From contig JBAXRO010000013.1 in assembly GCA_037131165.1 (NCBI GenBank), positions 1 to 39,138 of the forward strand: a stretch of DNA of 39,138 nt, in the 5' to 3' direction. The position numbers and the translations under genes were made by a program. Shown here piece by piece: positions 32,189-39,138 of the stretch. The notes under the pieces were generated by a model. That model worked only from the letters and a program-made list of their open reading frames with translations. It was not told where the DNA came from and ran no database searches. Positions within the stretch are counted from its first letter, which is position 1; each line of letters starts with the position of its first letter. This DNA comes from WLNJ01 sp037131165 (GTDB lineage Bacteria; Actinomycetota; Thermoleophilia; Solirubrobacterales; Solirubrobacteraceae).

Positions 32189-33424
32189 ATGCTCCAACCC
32201 GTCCAGATCGGCACCAAGCAACTGGCTGATTACGCGTCGATCGTCGGGCGAGACCTGATCGACGAGATCCACGAACTCGCGGAGCCGCTCAAGGGCCAGA
32301 AGGTCCTGCACCTCTCCGCGACTGCGTTCGGTGGAGGGGTCGCCGAGATCCTCTACACGATCCTCCCGCTGATGAGGGACGTCGGCCTCGACGCCGAGTG
32401 GCGGGTGATCTACGGGCGCGACGACTTCTTCAACGCGACCAAGACGATGCACAACGCCCTCCAGGGAGATCCGAAGGACCTCACCCCCGACCAGTGGGCC
32501 ACGTGGCGCCGCTACAACGAGCTCAACGCCCGCGAGCTGGCGCCCGGATGGGACACCTGCATCGTCCACGATCCGCAGCCGGCCGCGATCCACCGCTTGG
32601 CAGGCGACAAGGCCGACAACTGGGTCTGGCGCTGCCACATCGACCTCTCCACCCCCAACCCGGCCACGATCGCCCACCTGATCGAGGACATCGCCGACTA
32701 CCCGCAGTCGGTCTTCCACATGGAGCGCTACGTACCCGACGGGATGAAGGGCAAGGTCAACATCGTCCCGCCGGCGATCGACCCTCTGGCACCCAAGAAC
32801 ATGGCCTTCTCGCCGGAGGACTCGACCTACATCTGCGGCCAGTTCGGAATCGACATCGAACGCCCGCTTCTCTGTCAGGTCTCCCGCTTCGACCCGTGGA
32901 AGGACCCCAACGGCGTGATCGACGCCTACCGCCTGGTCAAGCAGGAAATGCCCGAGGTCCAGATCGCTCTCGTAGGCTCGATGGCATCGGACGACCCCGA
33001 GGGTTGGGACTTCTTCAACTCGACGATCGAACACGCCGCCGGCGACCCCGACATCCACATCCTCAACAACTTCAACAACGTCGGAGCGATCGAGGTGAAC
33101 GCGTTCCAGTCGCACGCGGACGTCGTGATCCAGAAGTCGACCCGTGAGGGCTTCGGCCTCACGGTCTCCGAGGCGATCTGGAAGGCGAAGCCGTTCATCG
33201 GCGGCGACGTCGGTGGGATCCCGCTGCAGGTGACCGATGGCGAGTCGGGATTCCTCGTCAATTCCTCCGAGGAGTGCGCTGCCCGGGCGCTGGAGATCCT
33301 CCGCGACCCCGAGTACGGCAAGCGGCTCGGCCTCGCCGGCAAGGAGCACGTCCGCAAGCACTTCCTCTCGCCCCGACTGTTGCGCGACTGGCTCCTGATT
33401 CTCGGAGACAAGCCGGAGAACTGA
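32189..33424 (+). CDS. GT4 glycosyltransferase, trehalose synthase (TreT) type
   Basis: The 411-residue GT-B enzyme begins VQIGTKQLADYASIVG and has LHLSATAFGGGVAEIL. The donor/acceptor segment WVWRCHIDLSTPNP starts near 145, CQVSRFDPWKDPNGVIDAYR follows, and STREGFGLTVSEAIWK near 318-333 carries the retaining-enzyme glutamate. These match the trehalose glycosyltransferring synthase TreT, which makes trehalose from NDP-glucose and glucose. Related GT4 enzymes make other compatible solutes, so the product is provisional. It is cytoplasmic. The open frame upstream to 31979 overlaps the divergent gene and is not coding. Its last base is shared with the next ATG (TGATG). Confidence 0.87.
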   Translation: MLQPVQIGTKQLADYASIVGRDLIDEIHELAEPLKGQKVLHLSATAFGGGVAEILYTILPLMRDVGLDAEWRVIYGRDDFFNATKTMHNALQGDPKDLTPDQWATWRRYNELNARELAPGWDTCIVHDPQPAAIHRLAGDKADNWVWRCHIDLSTPNPATIAHLIEDIADYPQSVFHMERYVPDGMKGKVNIVPPAIDPLAPKNMAFSPEDSTYICGQFGIDIERPLLCQVSRFDPWKDPNGVIDAYRLVKQEMPEVQIALVGSMASDDPEGWDFFNSTIEHAAGDPDIHILNNFNNVGAIEVNAFQSHADVVIQKSTREGFGLTVSEAIWKAKPFIGGDVGGIPLQVTDGESGFLVNSSEECAARALEILRDPEYGKRLGLAGKEHVRKHFLSPRLLRDWLLILGDKPEN

Positions 33425-34893
33425 TGCGAACCGAGACGAGCGCACTTGTCCTCGTCTCCAATCGGGGTCCCGTCCACTTCGAGGACGACGGAACCATGCG
33501 CCGCGGCGGCGGCGGCCTGGTGACCGCCCTGACCGGGCTGGCGACCTACCGGGACGTCACCTGGATCGCGTCGGCGATGAGCCCGGGAGATGCCGCCGAG
33601 GCCGCAAGGCACGGAGGCAAGGCCTTCCCCGTCAGCCTTCCCGACACCAACAGGAAGTACCTCGTCCGCCTGGTCGAGTCCGACCCGACCGCTTATCACC
33701 GCTTCTACTCGATCGTCGCGAACCCGATGCTGTGGTTCATCCAGCACTACCTGTGGGACCTGTCCAACGCTCCGGATATCCGGAGCGAGGAAGTCGAGGC
33801 CTTCGACCACGGCTACCGCACGGTCAACGCCGACCTGGCAGAGACGGTGCTCGAGGAGATCGAGGGCAAGGAGAACCCGGTCGTGATGGTCCACGACTAC
33901 CACCTGTACACGCTCCCCGCGGAGATCCGCAAGGCGCGCCCGGACGTCCTCCTCCACCACTTCGTGCACATTCCTTGGACCCAGTCGGACGCCTGGCGGG
34001 TCCTCCCCGACAGGATCCGCCGGGAACTGTTCGAGGGGATCCTGTCCAACGACATCATCGGGGTGCACACTCAGGCCTACAGGCGCAACTTCCTCCAATG
34101 CTGCCGGGACCTGATCGACCTCGAGGTCGACTTCGACCGCGGGATCGTCAGGACCGAGGACGGCCGGGAAGTCTGGGTCCGCGCCTACCCCCTTCCGATC
34201 GATTCGGTCACGACGAGGGCGGTCGCCGAGCGCGAGCGCACGCGGGCGTTCGAGGACGACCTGATCAAGCGCCGCCGCGAGCACCTGATCCTCAGGGTCG
34301 ACCGGGCCGACCTGTCGAAGAACATCCTGCGCGGCTTCACGGCATTCGACGTCTTCCTCGAACAGCACCCCGAGTTCCGGGAGAAGGTCAGCTTCATCGC
34401 CCAGCTGATGCCGTCGCGAACCGACGTTCCCGAGTACCGCGAGTACCTCGACCGGATCGAGGCCCTGGTCGCAGTCGTCAACCAGCGCCACGGCACTCCC
34501 GATTGGATGCCGATCCAGCTCAAGCTGCGCGACGATCTCGAGGAGGCGGTCGCAGCCTTCCGCAACTACGACGTGCTGCTCGTCAACGCGATGTTCGACG
34601 GGATGAACCTCGTCGCCAAGGAGGGACCGCTGCTCAACCAACGAGACGGCGTATCGATCCTCTCGGAGAACACCGGTGCGCACGAGGAGCTCGGCGAATT
34701 CGCGCTCTCGGTCAACCCGTTCGACATCCAGGAACTGGCCGATGCGATCCACACCGCCCTGACGATGGATCCGACCGAGCGCAAGCGCCGCCATCAGGGA
34801 CTGCTGGAGATCGTGACCGACAGGGATCCGGGCGACTGGATCGACGAGCAGCTCGCCGATATCTCCCGCAGGCGAGCGGCGGACTCGGCCTGA
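33424..34893 (+). CDS. GT20 trehalose-6-phosphate synthase-like enzyme (OtsA family)
   Basis: The 489-residue protein has the GT20 signatures LVLVSNRGPVHF, the donor-loop glycines GGGGLVTAL, VHDYHLYTLPAEIRKARPDV near 156-175, HHFVHIPWTQSDAWRVLP, DIIGVHTQAY, RVDRADLSKNILRGF near 291-305 and DGMNLVAKEG. OtsA makes trehalose-6-phosphate from UDP- or GDP-glucose and glucose-6-phosphate; sister enzymes make glucosylglycerol phosphate or valienamine derivatives. The usual phosphatase partner (OtsB) is absent from this unit; the partner is the GT4 enzyme just upstream, coupled by a 1-base overlap. A shared osmolyte pathway is inferred. Confidence 0.88.
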   Translation: MRTETSALVLVSNRGPVHFEDDGTMRRGGGGLVTALTGLATYRDVTWIASAMSPGDAAEAARHGGKAFPVSLPDTNRKYLVRLVESDPTAYHRFYSIVANPMLWFIQHYLWDLSNAPDIRSEEVEAFDHGYRTVNADLAETVLEEIEGKENPVVMVHDYHLYTLPAEIRKARPDVLLHHFVHIPWTQSDAWRVLPDRIRRELFEGILSNDIIGVHTQAYRRNFLQCCRDLIDLEVDFDRGIVRTEDGREVWVRAYPLPIDSVTTRAVAERERTRAFEDDLIKRRREHLILRVDRADLSKNILRGFTAFDVFLEQHPEFREKVSFIAQLMPSRTDVPEYREYLDRIEALVAVVNQRHGTPDWMPIQLKLRDDLEEAVAAFRNYDVLLVNAMFDGMNLVAKEGPLLNQRDGVSILSENTGAHEELGEFALSVNPFDIQELADAIHTALTMDPTERKRRHQGLLEIVTDRDPGDWIDEQLADISRRRAADSA

Positions 34894-35285
34894 GCGAAGG
34901 GAGCGAACTCCGGTCGGCGCCGGCGGACCACCGGCGCCGCTGGCGACTCCTCGGGGACCGGCTGTGGAGCCCGGGTCGGCGCGACTGCGGCGGGTGGAAC
35001 GGGGTGGCCGGAGCTCGGGCGGGCAGGACGGCGGCGAGCGGGCCGCTTCGGCTTTCGGCTGCGGCCTGGCGGCTTGGACGCAGCCCGGGGAGCTGGCCGG
35101 ACGGCGGGGATCGCTTCGGCCGGGGGCGGCCCCGGGTCGGCGACCGGGACGTCGGGGGGCGGCATCGGGAGCGGTTCGTCGCCCCCGAATCCGGCCACTG
35201 CGACCACGGACACGAGGGCAGTCGCAACCGCTGCCCTGGCAGCCCGTGGGCGCCTTCCCGCGATCCCGGTCAACAGCGAGCGCAT
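34794..35285 (-). CDS. Hypothetical proline-rich exported protein
   Basis: This fills the only stretch above 300 bases without a recognisable gene (34894-35342). The 163-residue frame starts MRSLLTGIAG, has a hydrophobic signal or anchor (AAVATALVSVVAVAGF), then a Pro-rich segment (PMPPPDVPVADPGPPPAE) and basic Pro/Arg/Lys-rich stretches. Codon third positions are strongly GC-rich, like real genes here. The plus-strand frames in the same stretch look like shadows (Gly/Arg-rich, no start context). Its last 33 codons overlap the 3' end of the convergent GT20 gene, so the C-terminus may have arisen by read-through. Function unknown; existence is moderately supported. Confidence 0.5.
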   Translation of the reverse strand: MRSLLTGIAGRRPRAARAAVATALVSVVAVAGFGGDEPLPMPPPDVPVADPGPPPAEAIPAVRPAPRAASKPPGRSRKPKRPARRRPARPSSGHPVPPAAVAPTRAPQPVPEESPAAPVVRRRRPEFAPFAQAESAARLREISASCSSIQSPGSLSVTISSSP

Positions 35286-35324
35286 GATTGAGGTAGCGCC
35301 CGGACGCGCCTTGTTCGCCCCCGC

Positions 35325-35333
35325 TGATACCCT
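35325..35333 (+). promoter_or_regulatory. Putative extended -10 (TGaTACCCT) for rpsF
   Basis: TG at 35325-35326 precedes TACCCT (35328-35333), forming an extended -10-like element ending 9 bases before ATG 35343. A very short leader is predicted and no Shine-Dalgarno is visible. Confidence 0.5.
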
Positions 35334-35342
35334 GCTCCGCCA

Positions 35343-35855
35343 ATGCTTACTTACGACTTGATGCTCATCCTCAGCGGCAACGCCGAACCTGCACGCCGCG
35401 CGGAGATCGCCTCCGAGGCGGACGCCCTGATCGCCAAGGGCGGTGGAACCATCCTCGAGAAGATCGAGTGGGGAGAGCGGCCACTCGCTTTCGACATCGA
35501 CCACGAGGCCGTCGGCGAGTACCGGATGGTCCGCTTCGAGGGCCCGGCCGAGTCGCTCGAGGCGATCACGAGGCAGCTGAACATCACGGAGGGCTTGCTT
35601 CGTCACCGGATCATCAAGGCTGTTCCCGGAGCGCCGACCACGGTCAACTACGCCGCGACGGCGTCGGTTGCCGCCCCGGCCGCTCCCGCTCCTGTCGCCG
35701 CTCCTGCACCGGTTGCTGCTGCCCCCGTGGCAGCGGAGGCTGCCGCTGAGCCTGTCGCGGCAGAGCCGGCAGCTCCCGCCGAAACGCCCGAAGTGGCAGA
35801 GGCAACCCCGGAGGCCACCGAGCCGGCAGCCGAGGCGCCCGAAGCCGCTGAGTGA
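35343..35855 (+). CDS. rpsF: 30S ribosomal protein S6 with Ala/Pro/Glu-rich tail
   Basis: The first 95 or so of 170 residues are S6: TYDLMLILSGNAEPARR, EKIEWGERPLAFDI and ITEGLLRHRIIK. S6 binds S18 in the 30S platform, and rpsR lies just downstream. From about residue 100 the protein is a low-complexity Ala/Pro/Val/Glu tail of about 70 residues, likely disordered. Such tails occur on actinobacterial ribosomal proteins, but this one nearly doubles S6. 129 bases separate it from ssb, which has its own promoter-like element. Confidence 0.95.
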   Translation: MLTYDLMLILSGNAEPARRAEIASEADALIAKGGGTILEKIEWGERPLAFDIDHEAVGEYRMVRFEGPAESLEAITRQLNITEGLLRHRIIKAVPGAPTTVNYAATASVAAPAAPAPVAAPAPVAAAPVAAEAAAEPVAAEPAAPAETPEVAEATPEATEPAAEAPEAAE

Positions 35856-35918
35856 ACCGCGACTCGCGCTCTTCGCAACGGCTTCGCAAACAGGGAAGAA
35901 AGAGTCAGCAGGCGCGCG

Positions 35919-35945
35919 TTTGAACCGCAAGCCCGGCACTAGACT
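35919..35945 (+). promoter_or_regulatory. Putative ssb promoter, TTGAAC-15-TAGACT
   Basis: TTGAAC (35919-35924) and TAGACT (35940-35945) are spaced 15 bases apart, a little short. The predicted start near 35952 gives a leader of about 33 bases containing the Shine-Dalgarno AAAGGA (35971-35976). Confidence 0.4.
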
Positions 35946-35984
35946 CGTCGCAACTACCCAGCCGCCATCGAAAGGAACCCGAAA

Positions 35985-36428
35985 GTGGCCGCAAACATCA
36001 ACCGGGTGATCATCACCGGAAACCTGACCCGCGACCCGGAGCTCCGTGCCCTTCCGAGCGGCATGGCGGTCTGTGAACTCGGCGTCGCAGTCAACGGCCG
36101 CCGCAAGAACGCCAACGGAGAGTGGGAAGAGAAGCCGAACTTCTTCGACGTGACCGTCTTCGGCGCCCAGGGCGAGAACTGCTCGCGTTACCTCGCCAAG
36201 GGCAGGCCCGTCGCAATTGACGGCCGGCTCGACTGGCAGCAGTGGGAGCAGGAGGGACAGAAGCGCCAGAAGGTCAAGATCATCGCCGACTCGGTACAGT
36301 TCTTGGGCGGTCGCGACGAATCGGCCGGTGGATCACCCGCTCCTCGCGGGGACATCACCGTCGACGATGGCGACTTCGGGCAGCCGGCCCCCGCGGGCAA
36401 CGCTGCCGACGAAGACATTCCCTTCTGA
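35985..36428 (+). CDS. ssb: Single-stranded DNA-binding protein
   Basis: The 147-residue OB-fold protein has INRVIITGNLTRDPELRALP, FFDVTVFGAQGENCSRYLAKG and GRLDWQQWEQEGQKRQKVKI, and ends with the acidic tip DEDIPF that recruits repair and replication proteins. It coats single-stranded DNA at forks. GTG 35985 has AAAGGA eight bases upstream. The position between rpsF and rpsR is the conserved bacterial order. Confidence 0.97.
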   Translation: MAANINRVIITGNLTRDPELRALPSGMAVCELGVAVNGRRKNANGEWEEKPNFFDVTVFGAQGENCSRYLAKGRPVAIDGRLDWQQWEQEGQKRQKVKIIADSVQFLGGRDESAGGSPAPRGDITVDDGDFGQPAPAGNAADEDIPF

Positions 36429-36446
36429 AACTGAGACCGGAGAAAA

Positions 36447-36788
36447 GTGGCAAACCAGCGCACCAAGAAGCCTTCCCGACGCCGCGACAAGCGGATGGGC
36501 AGCGGCCGCCGCAAGCCTTGTCCCTACTGCAAGGACAAGGTCGAGAACGTCGACTGGAGGGACATCCCCTCCCTTCGCCGCTTCGTCTCCGACCGAGGCA
36601 AGCTCCGCGGACGCCGGATCACGGGCGCCTGCCGCAAGCACCAGAACCAGATCGCGCAGGCAGTCAAGAGGGCACGAGAGGTTGCGCTGCTTCCCTACGT
36701 AGCCGACCATCGCGACCACGAGGGCCGCGCAATCAGGGCCGACAAGGACGACCGCGACGAACGTCGCGACAGGGACGACCGGCGCTGA
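36447..36788 (+). CDS. rpsR: 30S ribosomal protein S18, cysteine-containing, with charged tail
   Basis: The 113-residue protein has CPYCKDKVENVDWRDIPSL and RRFVSDRGKLRGRRITGAC, then RKHQNQIAQAVKRAREVALL, all S18. Cysteines in CPYC plus GACRKH suggest the zinc-binding (C+) form. About 25 residues after LLPYVADH are almost all Asp, Arg, Glu and Lys, an extension beyond usual S18. GTG 36447 follows GGAGA a few bases upstream. It shares one base with rplI (TGATG). Confidence 0.95.
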   Translation: MANQRTKKPSRRRDKRMGSGRRKPCPYCKDKVENVDWRDIPSLRRFVSDRGKLRGRRITGACRKHQNQIAQAVKRAREVALLPYVADHRDHEGRAIRADKDDRDERRDRDDRR

Positions 36789-37240
36789 TGCCGCAAGCAA
36801 TCCTCCTCGACAAGGTCGCCGACCTCGGCGAGAAGGGCGACGTGGTCGTCGTCTCAAAGGGCTTCATGCGCAACTACCTCGCCCCTCGCGGATTGGCTCG
36901 TGAGGCCTCAGACGCCGCGATCGCCGAGGCCAAGCGCCGGGCCGAGGAAGAAGAGCGGGCACGGCGGGACGCGATCGAGCGGGCCGACGAGTACGCAGCG
37001 CTCCTCTCGAAGACCGTGTTGACGATCGCCCGACAGGCCGGCGAGGACGGCCGCCTGTTCGGATCGGTCACCGGGGCTGACGTGGCCGATGCCATCCGCG
37101 ACGCCCGCGGGATCAAGGTCGACAAGCGCAAGGTACGACTCGAGTCGCCGATCAAGGAGATCGGTACTCACATGGTCGAAGTCGAGATCGCCGGCGGCAA
37201 CGTCGCCTCGGTCAAGACGATGATCGTTGCCTCAAGCTGA
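36788..37240 (+). CDS. rplI: 50S ribosomal protein L9
   Basis: The 150-residue protein begins MPQAILLDKVADLGEKGDVV and has KGFMRNYLAPRGLA, the L9 N-domain signature that binds 23S rRNA. A long helix rich in Ala/Glu/Arg and a C-domain with DGRLFGSVTGADVADAI follow. Length is standard. The longer open frame from 36242 is a shadow of ssb/rpsR; ATG 36788 overlaps the rpsR stop. The stop codon is part of a hairpin. Confidence 0.97.
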   Translation: MPQAILLDKVADLGEKGDVVVVSKGFMRNYLAPRGLAREASDAAIAEAKRRAEEEERARRDAIERADEYAALLSKTVLTIARQAGEDGRLFGSVTGADVADAIRDARGIKVDKRKVRLESPIKEIGTHMVEVEIAGGNVASVKTMIVASS

Positions 37241-37254
37241 GCGTTTCGCTCGGC
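37236..37254. terminator. Hairpin over the rplI stop codon
   Basis: GCTGAGCG (37236-37243) pairs with CGCTCGGC (37247-37254), with one T-G wobble, around a TTT loop. The TGA stop lies in the left arm. No T tract follows. dnaB begins 83 bases later with its own promoter-like box, so partial termination is plausible. Confidence 0.45.
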
Positions 37255-37322
37255 CTGCTCCGCAACTGCCACAAAATCCGCAGGTTGCGCATTGATTCGC
37301 CGGGGCACACCCCGGGCGACTG

Positions 37323-37328
37323 TACTCT
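37323..37328 (+). promoter_or_regulatory. Putative -10 box (TACTCT) of dnaB
   Basis: TACTCT ends 9 bases before GTG 37338. There is no Shine-Dalgarno and no convincing -35, but the placement matches other unit heads in the window. Confidence 0.42.
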
Positions 37329-37337
37329 CGACCGACA

Positions 37338-38729
37338 GTGACACCGGAGTCGATCGCCGACGAACTAGCCGCGCTCGAGCGCGGAGCCGCACCTCCCCAC
37401 GACGTCGAGGCTGAGCTCTCCGTCCTCTCGGCGATCCTCCTCTCCGAGCGCTCGCTCTACGGGATCGTCGTCGGGTCGCAGCTGAAGCCCGAGGACTTCT
37501 ACCGCACGCAACACGCCGCGGTGTTCGCGGCGATGCTCGAGCTCTACCACGCGAGCGAACCGATTGACACACTCCTGGTCAAGGAGCGGTTGCGCAAGGA
37601 TAACCGCCTCGAGGAGGCCGGTGGTGAAGCCTTCATCGATTCGCTCGCCGCTGCAGCACCGCTCGCGGCGAACGTCCGCAACTACGCAGCGATCGTCCGA
37701 GAGAAGGCACTGCTGCGCAGGCTCCTGACCTCGACCTACGAGATCCAGCGCGCCGTTGCCGAGAACGACTTCGACGCGAGGGAGATCGTCGAGCGTGCCG
37801 AGATGGCGATCCTCGAAGTGGCGAGGGACGATACGCAGAAGGACTTTGTCACCGCGGGCGACATCCTCCGCACCGAGATCGACAAGCTCGAGAAGCTCGC
37901 GAGCGGCGAACGGGTTCGGGGCGGGACGCCCACCGGCTTCTACGACCTCGACGCCCTGACCGGCGGCTTCCAGCCCGGCAACCTGATCATCATCGCGGCG
38001 CGGCCCTCGATGGGCAAGTCCGCCTTGGTGACGAACATCGCCGAGAACGCCGCGATCGACCACCAGATCCCAGTCGCCCTGTTCTCACTGGAAATGGCCG
38101 AGGCCGAACTCGGCCAGCGCTTCCTCGCGTCCCAGGCGATGATCCCCGGCGAGAAGCTCCAGAAGGGTCAAGTTGCCAAGAACAGCTGGTCGGACGTGCT
38201 CGACGCATCCAACAGGATCGATGGAGCGCCGCTCTACATCGACGACACCTCGGATATCGGGATCATGGAGGTGCGGGCGAAGGCGCGCCGCCTCGACCAG
38301 AGATTGCGCAACCCCGACGGCACCGGCGGCCTCGGCCTGATCATCGTCGACTACCTGCAGCTGATGCGGGCAGACGCAAGGATCACCAACCGGGTCGAGC
38401 AGGTCGGCCAGATGAGCCGAGGGCTGAAGATCCTCGCGCGCGAGCTCGAGGTCCCGGTGATCGCCCTCTCACAGCTCTCGCGAAAGGTTGAAGATCGCGG
38501 AGAGAAGCGCCCGCTCCTCTCCGACCTCCGCGACTCGGGGCAGATCGAGCAGGACGCCGACCTCGTCATGTTCATCTACCGCGACGAGTACTACGACCCG
38601 GAGGGAACCCAGCGTCCGGGTGAAGCCGACCTGATCATCGCCAAGCACCGCAACGGACCTCTGCGCGATATCCCGCTGACCTTCCAGTCCAAGTACCCGA
38701 AGTTCCTGAACCTGACCCGCCGCGACTAG
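37338..38729 (+). CDS. dnaB: Replicative DNA helicase DnaB
   Basis: The 463-residue protein has the DnaB N-domain (PHDVEAELSVLSAILL) and a RecA-type C-domain. Walker A ARPSMGKSALVTNIAENAA starts near 220, followed by FSLEMAEAELGQRF, the Walker B-type LIIVDYLQLM, the arginine-finger-region LSQLSRKVEDR and DLRDSGQIEQDADLVMFIYR. It unwinds DNA at the fork as a hexamer. No intein interrupts it, unlike some actinobacterial dnaB genes. GTG 37338 is the start. The TAG stop forms the loop of a 9-bp hairpin. Confidence 0.97.
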   Translation: MTPESIADELAALERGAAPPHDVEAELSVLSAILLSERSLYGIVVGSQLKPEDFYRTQHAAVFAAMLELYHASEPIDTLLVKERLRKDNRLEEAGGEAFIDSLAAAAPLAANVRNYAAIVREKALLRRLLTSTYEIQRAVAENDFDAREIVERAEMAILEVARDDTQKDFVTAGDILRTEIDKLEKLASGERVRGGTPTGFYDLDALTGGFQPGNLIIIAARPSMGKSALVTNIAENAAIDHQIPVALFSLEMAEAELGQRFLASQAMIPGEKLQKGQVAKNSWSDVLDASNRIDGAPLYIDDTSDIGIMEVRAKARRLDQRLRNPDGTGGLGLIIVDYLQLMRADARITNRVEQVGQMSRGLKILARELEVPVIALSQLSRKVEDRGEKRPLLSDLRDSGQIEQDADLVMFIYRDEYYDPEGTQRPGEADLIIAKHRNGPLRDIPLTFQSKYPKFLNLTRRD

Positions 38730-38738
38730 GTCGCGGCG
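38718..38738. terminator. 9-bp hairpin with the dnaB stop codon as its loop
   Basis: CGCCGCGAC (38718-38726) pairs perfectly with GTCGCGGCG (38730-38738); the triloop TAG is the dnaB stop. No T tract follows. The purA -10-like box begins 8 bases after the hairpin. Confidence 0.55.
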
Positions 38739-38746
38739 CGGCCCCG

Positions 38747-38752
38747 TAGACT
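38747..38752 (+). promoter_or_regulatory. Putative -10 box (TAGACT) of purA
   Basis: TAGACT ends 7 bases before ATG 38760, predicting a leaderless purA message. AGG directly touching the ATG is too close to work as a Shine-Dalgarno. Confidence 0.5.
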
Positions 38753-38759
38753 CACCAGG

Positions 38760-39138
38760 ATGCCGGGGATAGTCATAGTCGGCGCCCAATGGGGCGATGA
38801 GGGCAAGGGCAAGGTCACCGACCTTCTGGCCGAGACTGCGGACACCGTCATCCGCTTCCAGGGCGGCAACAACGCCGGCCACACGATCGTTCGTGACGGT
38901 GTCGAATGGAAGCTCCACCTGATCCCGTCGGGGATCCTGCACCCGGGCACGACCTGCGCAATCGGCAACGGGGTCGTGATCGATCCCTCGGTCCTGACCG
39001 CCGAACTCGACGAGCTCAAGCGGCGCGGAGTCGACGTCTCCAACTTGAGGATCAGCGCAAACGCGCACATGATCATGCCGTACCACCTGCTGCTCGATCA
39101 CGCCGGCGAAGCGAAACTCGGCGAGGCCAGGATCGGCA
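38760..39138 (+). CDS. purA: Adenylosuccinate synthetase, 3' partial
   Basis: The frame is open to the window end, giving about 126 N-terminal residues of a protein usually near 430. PurA joins IMP and aspartate using GTP, the first step to AMP. Visible motifs are VGAQWGDEGKGKVTDLLAE (the GTP phosphate loop with the catalytic Asp), RFQGGNNAGHTIV with the catalytic His, and LIPSGILHPGTTCAIGNGVV. ATG 38760 gives the standard N-terminus. Confidence 0.97.
   Translation, partial: MPGIVIVGAQWGDEGKGKVTDLLAETADTVIRFQGGNNAGHTIVRDGVEWKLHLIPSGILHPGTTCAIGNGVVIDPSVLTAELDELKRRGVDVSNLRISANAHMIMPYHLLLDHAGEAKLGEARIG

Noticed and set aside
33732..35291. Long plus-strand frame covering the GT20 gene and the following intergenic stretch
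   Set aside because: It is out of frame with the clearly conserved GT20 protein; its translation is Gly/Arg/Pro-rich shadow sequence. The minus-strand frame explains the extra stretch better.
37262..37288. Second hairpin between rplI and dnaB (GCAACTGC with GCAGGTTGC)
   Set aside because: It needs a bulged base and has a long loop; the hairpin over the rplI stop is a better candidate.

Overview
This is a high-GC, gene-dense bacterial chromosome segment, almost certainly actinobacterial. The rpsF-ssb-rpsR-rplI-dnaB-purA order, the GTG/TTG starts, the lipoprotein and L,D-transpeptidase wall genes, and the pairing of a TreT-type GT4 enzyme with an OtsA-type GT20 enzyme suggest Thermoleophilia (Solirubrobacterales-like). 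That placement is an inference from gene content; no rRNA gene is present. One tRNA gene is present. I see no IS element, prophage, CRISPR array or genomic-island boundary.

Layout. 1-1856: the end of an APC amino-acid permease converging on an MpaB/DUF2236-family oxygenase. 1903-10304: a tetrapyrrole, molybdopterin and cytochrome c block made of precorrin-2 dehydrogenase, moaC, mog/moaB, ccmA (frameshifted as given), ccmB, ccmC, a ccmD-like gene, hemA, hemC, a cobA-hemD fusion and birA. Most of these overlap by 1-20 bases. 10317-13139: an SF2 helicase with a large acidic insert and a basic low-complexity tail, on the minus strand. 13332-15831: a TlpA-like thioredoxin lipoprotein, a GNAT acetyltransferase, a GalT-like enzyme and dtd. 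15896-18332: a secreted seven-repeat RCC1-like protein and a voltage-gated cation channel with a calcium-channel-like filter. 18329-24223: a complete peptide ABC importer on the minus strand. 24309-24382: tRNA-Arg(CCU). 24413-26827, minus strand: pyrE, an L,D-transpeptidase and a CPBP membrane protease. 26922-30420: a class A PBP with a polyglycine tail, an IF-1 gene and thiL. 30384-32102: an M28-like membrane protein lacking its metal ligands, minus strand. 32189-34893: the GT4-GT20 trehalose pair. 34794-35285: a small proline-rich secreted protein, minus strand. 35343-39138: rpsF, ssb, rpsR, rplI, dnaB and the start of purA.

How it fits together. HemA, HemC and the CobA-HemD fusion take glutamyl-tRNA towards uroporphyrinogen III and precorrin-2 (HemB is not in the window). 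The dehydrogenase at 1903 continues towards sirohydrochlorin. The Ccm proteins export and handle heme for c-type cytochromes, and the TlpA-like protein could keep apocytochrome cysteines reduced.

The observations I rate highest are these. (1) The channel selectivity filter TLEGWPD resembles repeats I and III of eukaryotic calcium channels and the one described native prokaryotic calcium channel. (2) A TAnnnT -10-like box lies 6-10 bases before the start codon of nearly every transcription-unit head, implying pervasive leaderless transcription. At three junctions a GC hairpin sits directly in front of that box. (3) ccmA has a one-base frameshift inside an otherwise intact operon. (4) The helicase core is split by an acidic insert that contains a tandem expansion.
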